A stretch of 64,000 nt of DNA from Ascidiaceihabitans sp. (GTDB lineage Bacteria; Pseudomonadota; Alphaproteobacteria; Rhodobacterales; Rhodobacteraceae), in NCBI GenBank assembly GCA_028825475.1, contig JAPKAB010000004.1:1-64000 (forward strand). The letters are read 5' to 3'. The position numbers and the translations under genes were made by a program. This document shows positions 37,965 to 46,793 of the stretch, piece after piece; positions within the stretch are counted from its first letter, which is position 1; every line of letters starts with the position of its first letter. A model generated the notes under the pieces. It did not search any database. It was not told where the DNA came from and saw nothing but the letters and a program-made list of their open reading frames with translations.

Positions 37965-38360
37965 ATGAAACGCACTTCTGTAAATCCATGGAACTGGTCC
38001 CTAAAGCTAGGCTATAACCAAGCAGAGATTATTGAGGGCCAAACACGCCAACTTATTGTCGCCGGACAAACAGCCGTAGATGAACATGGCTCCCCCCAAC
38101 ATGCCGGTGATATGCGCGCCCAAATTGGCCTCGCGCTCGACAACCTAGAGGCCGTCTTGAAAGACGCAGGTATGGACCTGAGCAACGTTATCAAGCTTGG
38201 CGTTTATGCGACAGACGTGGATGAAGCGCTGAAGAACTTCGACCTGATGGGTATGAAATTTGGTTCAGTCCAAAACGCACCGCCAATGACATTGCTCGGC
38301 GTAACGCGTCTGGCTATCCCAAGTCTGTTGTTTGAAATCGAAGCAACAGCAGCGGCCTAA
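37965..38360 (+). CDS. RidA family protein (YjgF/YER057c/UK114)
   Basis: 131 aa, standard length for the trimeric RidA-like enamine/imine deaminases. The segment IVAGQTAVDEHGSPQHAGDMRAQ and the LSNVIKLGVYATDVDE strand fit. The usual conserved arginine near residue 105 (IRxxV motif) is not evident; instead GVTRLAIPSLLFEIEATAA ends the protein, so it may belong to a non-RidA subgroup. It is monocistronic, ends in a hairpin terminator, and is divergent from the WYL regulator. Confidence 0.85.
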   Translation: MKRTSVNPWNWSLKLGYNQAEIIEGQTRQLIVAGQTAVDEHGSPQHAGDMRAQIGLALDNLEAVLKDAGMDLSNVIKLGVYATDVDEALKNFDLMGMKFGSVQNAPPMTLLGVTRLAIPSLLFEIEATAAA

Positions 38361-38377
38361 ATCAATCTGACACTGTG

Positions 38378-38408
38378 AAGCCATCCGTCTAAAAATGGCG
38401 GGTGGCTT
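38378..38408 (+). terminator. Terminator after RidA-like gene
   Basis: Stem AAGCCATCCG / CGGGTGGCTT with one G-U pair and an 11-nt A-rich loop, 18 bp after the stop. A weak T-rich tail follows. Confidence 0.65.
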
Positions 38409-38498
38409 TGTACTTTGTGCCACTCAAACCGAAATCACGAAACAAGAAATCTGCACCCAATTTCTGAAAAACGCGCTTTCGCAAACCACTTTTTGTCA

Positions 38499-38580
38499 AA
38501 CTGTACAATTTGCATGCTCAATTGCACAGTTCGTCTAAAAAGCTGGAATTCACCCCATTCTCAGGTCTCCTAAACTGTAC
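38499..38580. promoter_or_regulatory. Three AACTGT(A/G)CA half-sites upstream of hydrolase-OsmC gene
   Basis: AACTGTACAATT (38499-38510) and AATTGCACAGTT (38520-38531) form an inverted pair 9 bp apart; a third AACTGTAC is at 38573-38580 in direct orientation. All lie 120-200 bp before the GTG at 38701 in a 340-bp gap with no gene. They look like operator sites of an unknown regulator. Confidence 0.45.
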
Positions 38581-38700
38581 AGATTACCCCCTAAAAATGA
38601 CAGTTGATCCATTTACACACCCCTGTGAGGTGACTGACACATGGGTTCACATCCCCTCACTTCCGCTCCATTCTAACTCCAACAAAGAAGGAGCACTCCC

Positions 38701-39912
38701 GTGCCGACACAACGTATCACTTTCCCCGGTCACAGCGGCGAAACACTTTCTGCCCGTCTGGATTTACCCGCTGGCGCACACCTTGCCACCGCCATTTTTG
38801 CCCACTGTTTTACCTGTGGAAAAGATATCCCCGCCGCCCGCCGTATCGCCGCCCGATTGGCAGGAATGGGTATCGCAGTCTTGCGTTTTGACTTCACCGG
38901 ATTGGGCCATTCAGAGGGCGAGTTTGCGAACACGTCTTTCACCTCAAACGTCGATGATCTCGTCGCTGCTGCCACCTATCTAACGTCAACAGGTATGGCC
39001 CCTACGCTTTTGATAGGTCATTCGCTTGGTGGCGCCGCTGTTTTGAAAGCAGCAAACAAAATCAAAGGGATAAAGGCCGTTGCGACCCTAGGTGCACCCT
39101 TTGATCCCGGTCATGTCACCCATAACTTCGCCGATGCTGTTCCTCAAATTCTTCAAGAAGGTGCCGCAGAGGTTTGCCTTGGTGGTCGTCCTTTTGTTAT
39201 CGGAAAAGACTTTATTCAAGACGTTGCAGGCGCAGAATTGACAACCGCCGTTGCCAATCTGAACGCAGCCCTTTTGGTCATGCACGCCCCCCTCGATTCA
39301 ATTGTATCAGTGGACAACGCGAGCGAGATTTTCATGGCTGCAAAGCATCCAAAGTCTTTCGTGACGCTTGATGATGCCGACCACCTCATAACGCGCTCTG
39401 AAGACGCTGAATACGCCGCCGAAGTGATATCCACATGGGCCTCCCGTTATCTAAAACTACGCCATCCTGCGCCACCGATCGGCGCCCCCGAAGGCATCAT
39501 ACGAACCAGCGAAGCCGACCCAAAAGGTTTCCTTCAAGACATACATGCCGGCCCAGTTCACCACGCTTTAGCGGACGAACCGTTGGCGTATGGCGGGACA
39601 AACAAAGGTATGTCTCCATACGGATTTTTATCAGCGGGATTAGGGGCTTGCACGTCAATGACGATCCGCATGTATGCCCGCCACAAAGGCTGGCCTTTGA
39701 ACCATGTGAGTGTTGATGTGAGCCATTCAAAGGTCCACGCACAGGACGCGTCGACAAAAAACACGGACAAGATTGACGGTTGGACGCGCAAAATAACTCT
39801 GACTGGAGACCTGACTGAAGAGCAGCGTCTTCGCTTGCTTGAGATCGCGGATCGTTGCCCTGTTCACCGCACGCTTGAACGGGCTTCAGAGGTGGTTACC
39901 GAGTTCGCATAA
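38701..39912 (+). CDS. Alpha/beta-hydrolase fused to OsmC-like peroxide-detoxifying domain
   Basis: 403 aa from a GTG start preceded by AAGAAGGAG. Residues about 1-250 form an alpha/beta hydrolase with nucleophile elbow GHSLGG near residue 105 and a late catalytic histidine (DADHLI). Residues about 265-400 form an OsmC/Ohr-like domain with cysteines in GLGACTSMTIRMYARH and DRCPVHRTLE, the pair used in organic-hydroperoxide reduction. This two-domain fusion is a known bacterial architecture. It lies downstream of a long gap with repeated half-sites, so induction by an unknown stress signal is likely. Confidence 0.9.
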   Translation: MPTQRITFPGHSGETLSARLDLPAGAHLATAIFAHCFTCGKDIPAARRIAARLAGMGIAVLRFDFTGLGHSEGEFANTSFTSNVDDLVAAATYLTSTGMAPTLLIGHSLGGAAVLKAANKIKGIKAVATLGAPFDPGHVTHNFADAVPQILQEGAAEVCLGGRPFVIGKDFIQDVAGAELTTAVANLNAALLVMHAPLDSIVSVDNASEIFMAAKHPKSFVTLDDADHLITRSEDAEYAAEVISTWASRYLKLRHPAPPIGAPEGIIRTSEADPKGFLQDIHAGPVHHALADEPLAYGGTNKGMSPYGFLSAGLGACTSMTIRMYARHKGWPLNHVSVDVSHSKVHAQDASTKNTDKIDGWTRKITLTGDLTEEQRLRLLEIADRCPVHRTLERASEVVTEFA

Positions 39913-40120
39913 CTGCAATAAATCCTATGGACTAGTTAAGGGTATGGGATCGATAGAATTTCATTGCATTGCAGTAGAGCTGCCATACCCAGGAATGAAC
40001 CCGTGACTTTTCTAAATTCTTCTCAGAGGTTTATAGTACGCCATATCGCTGCTGACACAGCAATGATAGACATGGCTGGAAAGTAGGACGCAAGTTTACA
40101 ACCTTCAAAAGACTTGAGCA

Positions 40121-41431
40121 CTATTCTCGAAATGCTTTTGTAAAATAGTCATTTATCGGCTTGATCAGATAAGCAAGAGGCGAACGGTTCTCCGTCCGAA
40201 TAAACGCTTCAACAGGCATTCCCGGGATCAAAATACCGCGAGAGTTCGTCTTTAGCAGTTCACCATGATTGAGATCGATCTCAGCGCGGTAATATGAAAC
40301 CCCAAGTGCTTCGTCGTAGAATGTGTCAGCAGATATCACTGTTACTTGCCCTGTTACCTCGGGCGTAGTGCTTTGGTCTAATGCAGGAAAACGCAAATCC
40401 ACCTGTTGACCAATTGCAATTTTGTCAATGTGGATCGGGTCAACTCTGGCAACAATCAATAGTGGCCGATCTTGCGGGATCAGATAAAGAACCGGATCTG
40501 CAGCTCGGATAACCGATCTAATTGTTTGAACGACCATCCCATAGACGATACCCGAAACAGGAGCACGAATATTCAATTGCTCTATTTCAAGCTGAAGTGA
40601 CTTACGCCTCTCGTCCATTTCCGTTTCACGATACCGAATGTCTCTCAATCGCGTGATAGCGTCTTCGCGCCGATTTGTCCCAAGCTTAAGGATTTCCAAG
40701 TCAATTTCCGTAATGCGTCCTTCCGCGTGAGCCCGCATTGCAGAAGTTTCGCCCACCTGGCCATTTAGATTTGCAGATTGACGTTTTAATGCCAGCACAG
40801 TTCTAAGCTGAGCAAGTCCCCGTTCCTGCAAGTTTTCTTGGGTTTTCAGCTCTTGCTCAATTAGTTCAAGTTGTTTGACCAAAGAGGTTTCTTGCGCTGT
40901 AATTCCAATGATCTGATTTTTGATTTGCGTTTTGCGTTTTTTCTGTTGTTCTTTTTCGCGAGCAACAGAGTCACGCCTTGCATGAAACAAGTTTTTTTGA
41001 CCGACAAGCAACTCCATGAGGTTTGAATTTGCCGAACCTTCGGTCAGAAGCATGTCATCAAAAACGGGCATCTCAGCCCCATCACGTTCCGCAATCAGAC
41101 GACTTCGCCGAGCTATCAGTTCAAAGAGTTGTCGCTCGACAGTCATTAACTGGCTATTAAGCTGTTGGTCATCAAGTCGCAGCAACACGTCGCCGGCACG
41201 AACGACATCCCCCTCTCTCACTAAAATTTCTGATACAATTCCACCTGATGAATGCTGAATAACCTGACGGTTCTGATCTACTTCGATAGGGCCTGGAGAA
41301 ATTATAGCGCCAGCAATTTGGGTCAGTGTAGCCCAAGCAATAAAACCACCAAACAATCCGAATAAGGCAATCAGTCCAACGAATGCTGACACCTTTATTG
41401 ACCACGTTTTAACATTCAAATCAGCATTCAT
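40121..41431 (-). CDS. Type I secretion membrane-fusion protein (HlyD/PrtE family)
   Basis: About 436 aa. A single transmembrane anchor (residues about 16-36) is followed by a biotinyl-lipoyl half (GGIVSEILVREGDVVRAGDVLLRLD), a long coiled coil (about 85-285) and the returning lipoyl and beta-barrel parts (LNIRAPVSGIVYGM). It spans the periplasm between an ABC exporter and an outer-membrane channel. The ATG at 41431 overlaps the ABC gene's stop (ATGA) and is preferred over the one three codons earlier. No TolC gene or substrate is in the window. Confidence 0.9.
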   Translation of the reverse strand: MNADLNVKTWSIKVSAFVGLIALFGLFGGFIAWATLTQIAGAIISPGPIEVDQNRQVIQHSSGGIVSEILVREGDVVRAGDVLLRLDDQQLNSQLMTVERQLFELIARRSRLIAERDGAEMPVFDDMLLTEGSANSNLMELLVGQKNLFHARRDSVAREKEQQKKRKTQIKNQIIGITAQETSLVKQLELIEQELKTQENLQERGLAQLRTVLALKRQSANLNGQVGETSAMRAHAEGRITEIDLEILKLGTNRREDAITRLRDIRYRETEMDERRKSLQLEIEQLNIRAPVSGIVYGMVVQTIRSVIRAADPVLYLIPQDRPLLIVARVDPIHIDKIAIGQQVDLRFPALDQSTTPEVTGQVTVISADTFYDEALGVSYYRAEIDLNHGELLKTNSRGILIPGMPVEAFIRTENRSPLAYLIKPINDYFTKAFRE

Positions 41432-43167
41432 TTCGTGCATCCAGAAATCAATGGCGTGACCGAAAACAACGCATGGTTCTTTACTGTTCTGCGCAGCACC
41501 TCTTCTTTGGGTCCAAAAGCCGTCGCTATACCTTTATCAAGCACCAAAAGCATATCGCATTCCTGAATAGCAGCTGGTCGATGCGCCATAATCAGTATGG
41601 CTCCATCACGAGATTTGATACTTCGGATCGCTTCATTCAAAGCAGCATTACCAATGTTGTCTAGATTGGAATTCGGTTCATCTAAAACCAAAATTACTGG
41701 TTCGCCATACATTGCGCGCGCAAATCCGATGCGTTGAATTTGTCCCCCCGACAGGTGACATCTATTTGGGCTAACCCAAGTGTCGTATCCATCAGGGAGT
41801 TCCAGGATCATATCATGCGCAGCGGCTACTTTTGCGGCCTTAATAACAAGCTTGGAATTAGGATTAGTAGCGAGGCGCGCAATGTTTTCTGCAACGGTTC
41901 CATCAAACAATTGAATGCGTTGCGGTAAATATCCAATATATTGACCAAGAACTGCGGGATTATAGTTCTCCAAAGCAGCGGCATCTAGCCGGAGCGATCC
42001 ACCAGCAGGTCGCCAAACGCCTGTAACTGCGCGCGCAAGTGTAGATTTTCCGGCACCAGATGCCCCAATCACGCCAAGCGCTTGTCCTGGTTTTAGCTCG
42101 AATGACAATCCACGCAATGACGCCGTTTTTTGATCAGGTGGCACGACGGTAAGACCTCTTGCCGTTAGTCGGGCTTTTGGCCGGGGTAATTGGGTGCGGG
42201 CCGTTGGTTCGGGTACTGTTCCAAGTAATTGTGCGAGATGATCCCAACCCTTTGATGCTCGTTGAACCAGTGCCCACTGGTTCAACATCATTTCAACCGG
42301 TGCCAAAGCGCGCCCCATCAAGATTGAGCCAGCAATCATTGCACCAGGCGTCATTTCGTTTAACAAAACTAGATAAGCGCCCAAACCCAGCATCGCTGAT
42401 TGCAAGAACAAGCGCAGTGTTTTGATAAGGGAGGCAAAACCTCCGCTGACATCTGTCGCCCGTATTTGATTTTCCAAAGCAAGATTGCGCATTTTTTGCC
42501 ACCTCCCAAAGGCCGCATCAAGCATACCTAGCGCCTGCACGACCTCCGCATCGTTTTGGATTTGACCCGCAATATCGTATTCAAGTTGTTTCGCCCCACC
42601 AGCCGCAGTCTGCGGACCCGCCGAAAGCAATTGGTTGATCAAAGTAATACCAATAAGAATAAGTGCTCCGGAAACAGCCAACCAGCCTAACAGGGGATGA
42701 ACAATGAAAATCCCAACAAGAAAAACGGGTGTCCATGGCAAATCAAAAAACGCCAGCAAGACTGGCGACGTTATGAACCTTTGAATGGCTTCTAAATCGC
42801 CCATTCCAGATTGGGTTATCAAATCAGGTGCAACTGCTGACTTGCGGACAACCGCGTCAAAAACACGATGGTCGAGCGTGTTTTGAAACCTTGCACCAAT
42901 GCGTGTTAAAATACAGGAGCGCGTCAAATCAAGCACACCCATAACGCTATAGAGGAAAACAACCAACAACGATAGCGCAACCAATGTCTCTTCAGATCCA
43001 CTTCCTAACACACGGTCATAGACTTGTAGCATGTAAATTGGGCCTGTCAGCATCAATAGATTGGTGAACATGCTGAACAGTGCAACGATACAATAAGACC
43101 TAGCACTTTGATTGCGCACCAACCGAAGTTCAACCAATCCATCGTCAATAGTGCTGGTTTCCCGCAT
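41428..43167 (-). CDS. Type I secretion ABC transporter (PrtD-like)
   Basis: About 579 aa; an upstream ATG at 43215 would add 16 residues. N-terminal transmembrane region (five to six segments in residues about 30-290), then the ATPase domain: Walker A GASGAGKSTLAR, signature LSGGQIQRIGFARA, Walker B VILVLDEPNSNLD and a switch histidine in MAHRPA. It exports an unfolded protein with a C-terminal signal. It is coupled to the HlyD gene by ATGA. No RTX or similar substrate lies next to it. Confidence 0.9.
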   Translation of the reverse strand: MRETSTIDDGLVELRLVRNQSARSYCIVALFSMFTNLLMLTGPIYMLQVYDRVLGSGSEETLVALSLLVVFLYSVMGVLDLTRSCILTRIGARFQNTLDHRVFDAVVRKSAVAPDLITQSGMGDLEAIQRFITSPVLLAFFDLPWTPVFLVGIFIVHPLLGWLAVSGALILIGITLINQLLSAGPQTAAGGAKQLEYDIAGQIQNDAEVVQALGMLDAAFGRWQKMRNLALENQIRATDVSGGFASLIKTLRLFLQSAMLGLGAYLVLLNEMTPGAMIAGSILMGRALAPVEMMLNQWALVQRASKGWDHLAQLLGTVPEPTARTQLPRPKARLTARGLTVVPPDQKTASLRGLSFELKPGQALGVIGASGAGKSTLARAVTGVWRPAGGSLRLDAAALENYNPAVLGQYIGYLPQRIQLFDGTVAENIARLATNPNSKLVIKAAKVAAAHDMILELPDGYDTWVSPNRCHLSGGQIQRIGFARAMYGEPVILVLDEPNSNLDNIGNAALNEAIRSIKSRDGAILIMAHRPAAIQECDMLLVLDKGIATAFGPKEEVLRRTVKNHALFSVTPLISGCTK

Positions 43168-43483
43168 AAATCTTAATCCAGTTTTGATCCTTCCGCAGAA
43201 TCTCTGGTTAATCATCTAAGAAAAAATGATTAATTTTGCGTCGAGAGCTGGTTAATAAGGCAGATGTTATCGATCTAACTAAAACAAGAAGTTCGCCTGC
43301 CCCTCTTCTGGGCCTGCGTCAGAAACTATATTCGGCTGTTTCTCTCCGCTGCTTGAGGATGCAAAGTAAACCTCAGCGCGTCATGTGAAGGTACAATCAG
43401 ATTACGAAACTGTGTTTTTAAAAATTTGTGTTATTCAATGCATATAAAAGGTCCTAAACAGGAAAAACCTGAGGAGTTACACG

Positions 43484-43885
43484 ATGAAATTGAGCTATTT
43501 TGGTGCAGCAATAATGTTAATTCTATCAACGTCAGTTCAAGCGCAATCATTACACGAAGCGCCGCTTTGTAAGGCTGCGAAAACTAATCAAGTTGTTGAA
43601 ATCATAAATGATAAAGATGTCAGCAAAGGGTGCCTCCCACGTCTGATCGATGTCCATCAGGTCGCTATCGGCAACAATGGAAAACTCTACATGCATGGCT
43701 GGCAAACGCGTGGCTGTACTAAGGGGAGAGATTTTGCATCCAAACGCATTTTTAGGTTTGATAAAATCCAGTCAGTGAAAGTAACTGACGGTTCGTTCGA
43801 TGAGAAATCCCAATCAGTTAAAAACGAAGGATGGAATGGGTGTATCGGCACAAACTGCTTCATCAAAGAAAACATCTGCGAATAG
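43484..43885 (+). CDS. Small secreted protein, unknown function
   Basis: 133 aa with a signal peptide (residues 1-20, ending SVQAQS) and six cysteines in the mature part, probably forming disulfides in the periplasm. The middle (LYMHGWQTRGCTKGRDFASKRIFRFDKIQSV) resembles the beta-strand pattern of WYL-like folds, but this is weak. GAGGAG is not present; GAGG about 9 nt upstream supports the ATG. It stands alone between the exporter and a DUF2322-like gene. No function can be assigned. Confidence 0.65.
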   Translation: MKLSYFGAAIMLILSTSVQAQSLHEAPLCKAAKTNQVVEIINDKDVSKGCLPRLIDVHQVAIGNNGKLYMHGWQTRGCTKGRDFASKRIFRFDKIQSVKVTDGSFDEKSQSVKNEGWNGCIGTNCFIKENICE

Positions 43886-43927
43886 CACAGAATGCGCCTT
43901 ACCCCGGCGATGGTTAAGTGCTTCCCG

Positions 43928-44257
43928 TCACGCTTCAATAATTCGGATACTCAGCGGAACTGTTCCACCGACAATTTCAAACAAACGATCAATATTTGGA
44001 TGGGCACCATGACGATTTTTTGCATCTAGAGTGTATTCAGCAAAGACTTCAAGACCGTGTGCCGCAGCAACGGCATCGACCTTACCAAAGCACTGTTCGA
44101 GGTAATGGTAGACAACAAGTGACCCCTGCTTTCCCGGAACGTTTTCTATCTCTGCAACGGCCTCACCAGCCGGATTAATCAAATCGATCCGTGAAATCCC
44201 TTCGATTGAGGGCAAAAGTTGCAGATTTTCACTGAACGAAGCGGTTGGCTGGATCAT
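43928..44257 (-). CDS. DUF2322-like small protein
   Basis: About 109 aa from the ATG at 44257, chosen for AAGGA about 7 nt upstream; the longer frame to 44299 lacks this. The sequence (MIQPTASFSENLQLLPSIEG, then RIDLINPAGE and HGAHPNIDRLF) matches what I recall of DUF2322, a small cytosolic family of unknown function. It is convergent with the small secreted gene. Confidence 0.65.
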   Translation of the reverse strand: MIQPTASFSENLQLLPSIEGISRIDLINPAGEAVAEIENVPGKQGSLVVYHYLEQCFGKVDAVAAAHGLEVFAEYTLDAKNRHGAHPNIDRLFEIVGGTVPLSIRIIEA

Positions 44258-44383
44258 AAAAATGTTCCTTTGGGAATACGTTGTTGTCCAGCTTAACAAC
44301 TCAAGTTAGCGGTTGCGATAGCATGATTATCCCATATGTGATGAAGATAGAGACAATAATAATCCAACCCTTGGAGACCTAAA

Positions 44384-44671
44384 TTGGAAAAATGGAACAT
44401 TACGATTGATGCCCCCACTGGTTCATTCGATGCAACACTGGAATTGAGAGCTGCAGCAGATGAACCAAGCGGTGAGATGTCTGGAAAGAATGGCAAAGGT
44501 CCAATGTTAGATCTAAAATTGAACGAAAATGCGATTTCTTGGGCGACCAAAGTTGAACGTCCGATGCCGATGAAATTGAAATTCAAAGGCATTATTGATG
44601 GCCGTTCAATGGCCGGGACCGTCAAGTTCGGCGTATTCGCTTCGGGTACATTCAGTGGAACATGTGAATAA
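44384..44671 (+). CDS. Small beta-rich protein, unknown function
   Basis: 95 aa from a TTG start preceded by TTGGAG. Alternating strands with WNITIDAP, MSGKNG, MPMKLKFKGIIDGRSMAG and VKFGVFASGTFSG give a repeat-like beta-barrel pattern seen in a widespread unnamed family. No signal peptide. It is divergent from the DUF2322-like gene. Function unknown. Confidence 0.6.
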   Translation: MEKWNITIDAPTGSFDATLELRAAADEPSGEMSGKNGKGPMLDLKLNENAISWATKVERPMPMKLKFKGIIDGRSMAGTVKFGVFASGTFSGTCE

Positions 44672-44820
44672 GCATTGAGTGCCATTACTGATGTTCCCAC
44701 ATGCTATTGCAAGATAGATGTTTTGGAACTGCCTTCAGTTCAATGTTTTGCAGAGATGGCATGCGATGACATTAACTGGAGTAAATAGAAGTTTACCCGT
44801 ACGAATTCAAAGACCTATTC

Positions 44821-45783
44821 ATGGCGAAAGATCAACACATGTCAGACCTCTCCACAGAAATCATCTTACACAATTATCCACAATCACCTGTCGCTGAGAA
44901 GGCAAGGATCACGCTTGGCATCAAAGGGCTGTCATGGAAATCTGTTGAAATACCACGCCTCACACCAAAGCCCATGTTGACAAAATTAACAGGTGGTTAT
45001 CGTCGAACGCCGGTGATACAAATTGGAGCTGACATCTACTGCGACACCCAATGCATACTTAGAGAATTAGAGCGCCGGCATCCGATACCTACGTTTTTCC
45101 CAAGCTCAGATCCTGGACTAATGTGGTGTTTGAGCAGATGGACTGATGGTGCGCTTTTTGATTTGGCTGTGAAGATCATTCTAGGCTCGGCGGGGGATGC
45201 TCTACCAGCAGATTTTGCTGAAGACCGTGGGCGGCTGTATTTGGGTCAAGACTGGGCAGAAGGTTTAAAGGCTGCCAACGCAACCCTTCCCCACCTTGCT
45301 TCACAATTTCGCGCACCATTGAAGTGGGTAAATGAGCAATTATCAGACAATCGGGAATTTCTGTTGGGCACGGCTCCTGCTGCGGTCGACGCCCAATTGT
45401 ACCATCTCGTTTGGTTTCTTCGTGGGCGTTGGGACCAAGGTCCAACTTTTTTATCAGAGTTTGAGAATTTAGCCCGTTGGGAAAAAAGTGTTGAAGCCAT
45501 TGGGCATGGAACAATGAGTGAAATGTCTCCAAAGGACGCAATCATGATTGCTAAGGGCAACGAGCCAATCACCAAACAAAATACTGATGCCTTTGACCCA
45601 CAAGGATTGAAGCCAGGTATGAGTGTAACAGTTTCACCTGACTTGGATGGGGGTGAGCAACCGGTTGAGGGTGAAGTAGTGGCGACCAGTGCCGACACGA
45701 TAACCTTACTCAGAAGGGATGCAGACATAGGGAACATAGGCGTTCACTTCCCCAGAGAAGGCTACCGCGTCGATATCCTTTGA
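44821..45783 (+). CDS. Glutathione S-transferase family protein with C-terminal extension
   Basis: 320 aa. Residues about 10-90 are a thioredoxin-like GST N-domain (LHNYPQSPVAEKARITLGIKGL, then RRTPVIQIGADIYCDTQCILRELE); residues about 100-240 are the helical C-domain. A further about 70 residues (GLKPGMSVTVSPD to GYRVDIL) form a beta-rich tail not found in ordinary GSTs. The usual catalytic Ser/Tyr position reads SPVAEK, a common bacterial variant. It is monocistronic. A role in conjugation or reductive cleavage is possible but unproven. A second ATG six codons in is also possible. Confidence 0.8.
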   Translation: MAKDQHMSDLSTEIILHNYPQSPVAEKARITLGIKGLSWKSVEIPRLTPKPMLTKLTGGYRRTPVIQIGADIYCDTQCILRELERRHPIPTFFPSSDPGLMWCLSRWTDGALFDLAVKIILGSAGDALPADFAEDRGRLYLGQDWAEGLKAANATLPHLASQFRAPLKWVNEQLSDNREFLLGTAPAAVDAQLYHLVWFLRGRWDQGPTFLSEFENLARWEKSVEAIGHGTMSEMSPKDAIMIAKGNEPITKQNTDAFDPQGLKPGMSVTVSPDLDGGEQPVEGEVVATSADTITLLRRDADIGNIGVHFPREGYRVDIL

Positions 45784-45966
45784 TTAATAAACTCTGGTCA
45801 CCAAATGCATTCTGCTAGATCGCGGGGGCTTGAAGCTCGTGATTGCAGGCTAAAATTGGCCAACTCTGCGATATTCGTCTCCACAAATTCATGGCTAAGG
45901 ATCAGCCAACAGTTTAGAGTTTTGGGAACCGCGGTTCATTAAGACTGCAACCTAGGAGTACCTGAC

Positions 45967-46620
45967 ATGATCGAGCCAGAAACATTTACCTTCCTGACAG
46001 ATCTTGCCGCAAACAATCGCAAAATCTGGATGGACGAAAACCGTGAGGACCGTGATGACGCCCTCCGTAATTTCACCGGAATTGCGTCGACACTTCATGA
46101 CTACGCTGATCGTTTCAATCACAATGTGGCAGCTGCAAAGAGCAAACCAAAGCAAAGCTATACTAAATTCTTTCAAGAAGCTCGCGACCGTAGTGGCCCG
46201 GGTTTGTATCGCACTGATATCGATGTGTTTGCTAATGCAGGCAATCCCTTTGAAGAAGTAGGGTATTATCTACATATTGAGCCTGGAAATTGTTATGCTG
46301 GAGCTGGGCTTAGTCGCCCATCGAAAGAAACTCTTGCTAGGATGCGCTTACGTCTGATGGATGATCCTCAAGGGATCATTGCGCTTGAAGACGACGCTGA
46401 CTTCAAAACTGCATTTCCTGAAGGCATTACCACACGCAAGGCATTGAATGTCGTGCCAGACGGTTTTGACATCACAGCGCCAACTTTAAAATATTTAAAA
46501 ATGGTTGGCTTGGAGTGTCGTGCACATGTGACTGAAGAAGAATTGTTAGATGACGACGCAATCTATAAAATAATCGAGATCTTTCGGTCAGCGAGCCCAC
46601 TGGTTAGGTATTTTGAATAA
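45967..46620 (+). CDS. DUF2461 (TIGR02453) family protein
   Basis: 217 aa, typical length. Family marks: FTFLTDLAANNRKIWMDENR at the N-terminus, the middle YHLHIEPG-like segment YYLHIEPGNCYAGAG and PSKETLARMRLRL. It is cytosolic with unknown function. An ATG preceded by CTAGGAG supports the start. It is a lone gene, followed about 170 bp later by the TAXI receptor. Confidence 0.85.
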   Translation: MIEPETFTFLTDLAANNRKIWMDENREDRDDALRNFTGIASTLHDYADRFNHNVAAAKSKPKQSYTKFFQEARDRSGPGLYRTDIDVFANAGNPFEEVGYYLHIEPGNCYAGAGLSRPSKETLARMRLRLMDDPQGIIALEDDADFKTAFPEGITTRKALNVVPDGFDITAPTLKYLKMVGLECRAHVTEEELLDDDAIYKIIEIFRSASPLVRYFE

Positions 46621-46793
46621 TCAAGCGATTGGCCAATTGGCCCTCGTATAAGCATCGATATTATTTCAAAAAGCTATCGCTATTTTATCCTGATCCGTTA
46701 TCAAAGACTTCTAAACTATACACGAAACATCAAAATGTCGTGTATATGGCCGCAAACACTCGTTTGCTGGCCCAACCCACCAGGGAGGATCGA

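Noticed and set aside
38510-38983. Plus-strand frame of 157 codons upstream of and overlapping the hydrolase-OsmC gene
   Set aside because: It covers the probable operator region and then overlaps the real gene in another frame; the amino-acid content is not protein-like.
46629-46793. N-terminal extension of the second TAXI receptor
   Set aside because: The ATG at 46794 has a strong Shine-Dalgarno and begins a proper signal peptide; the extension would bury it.
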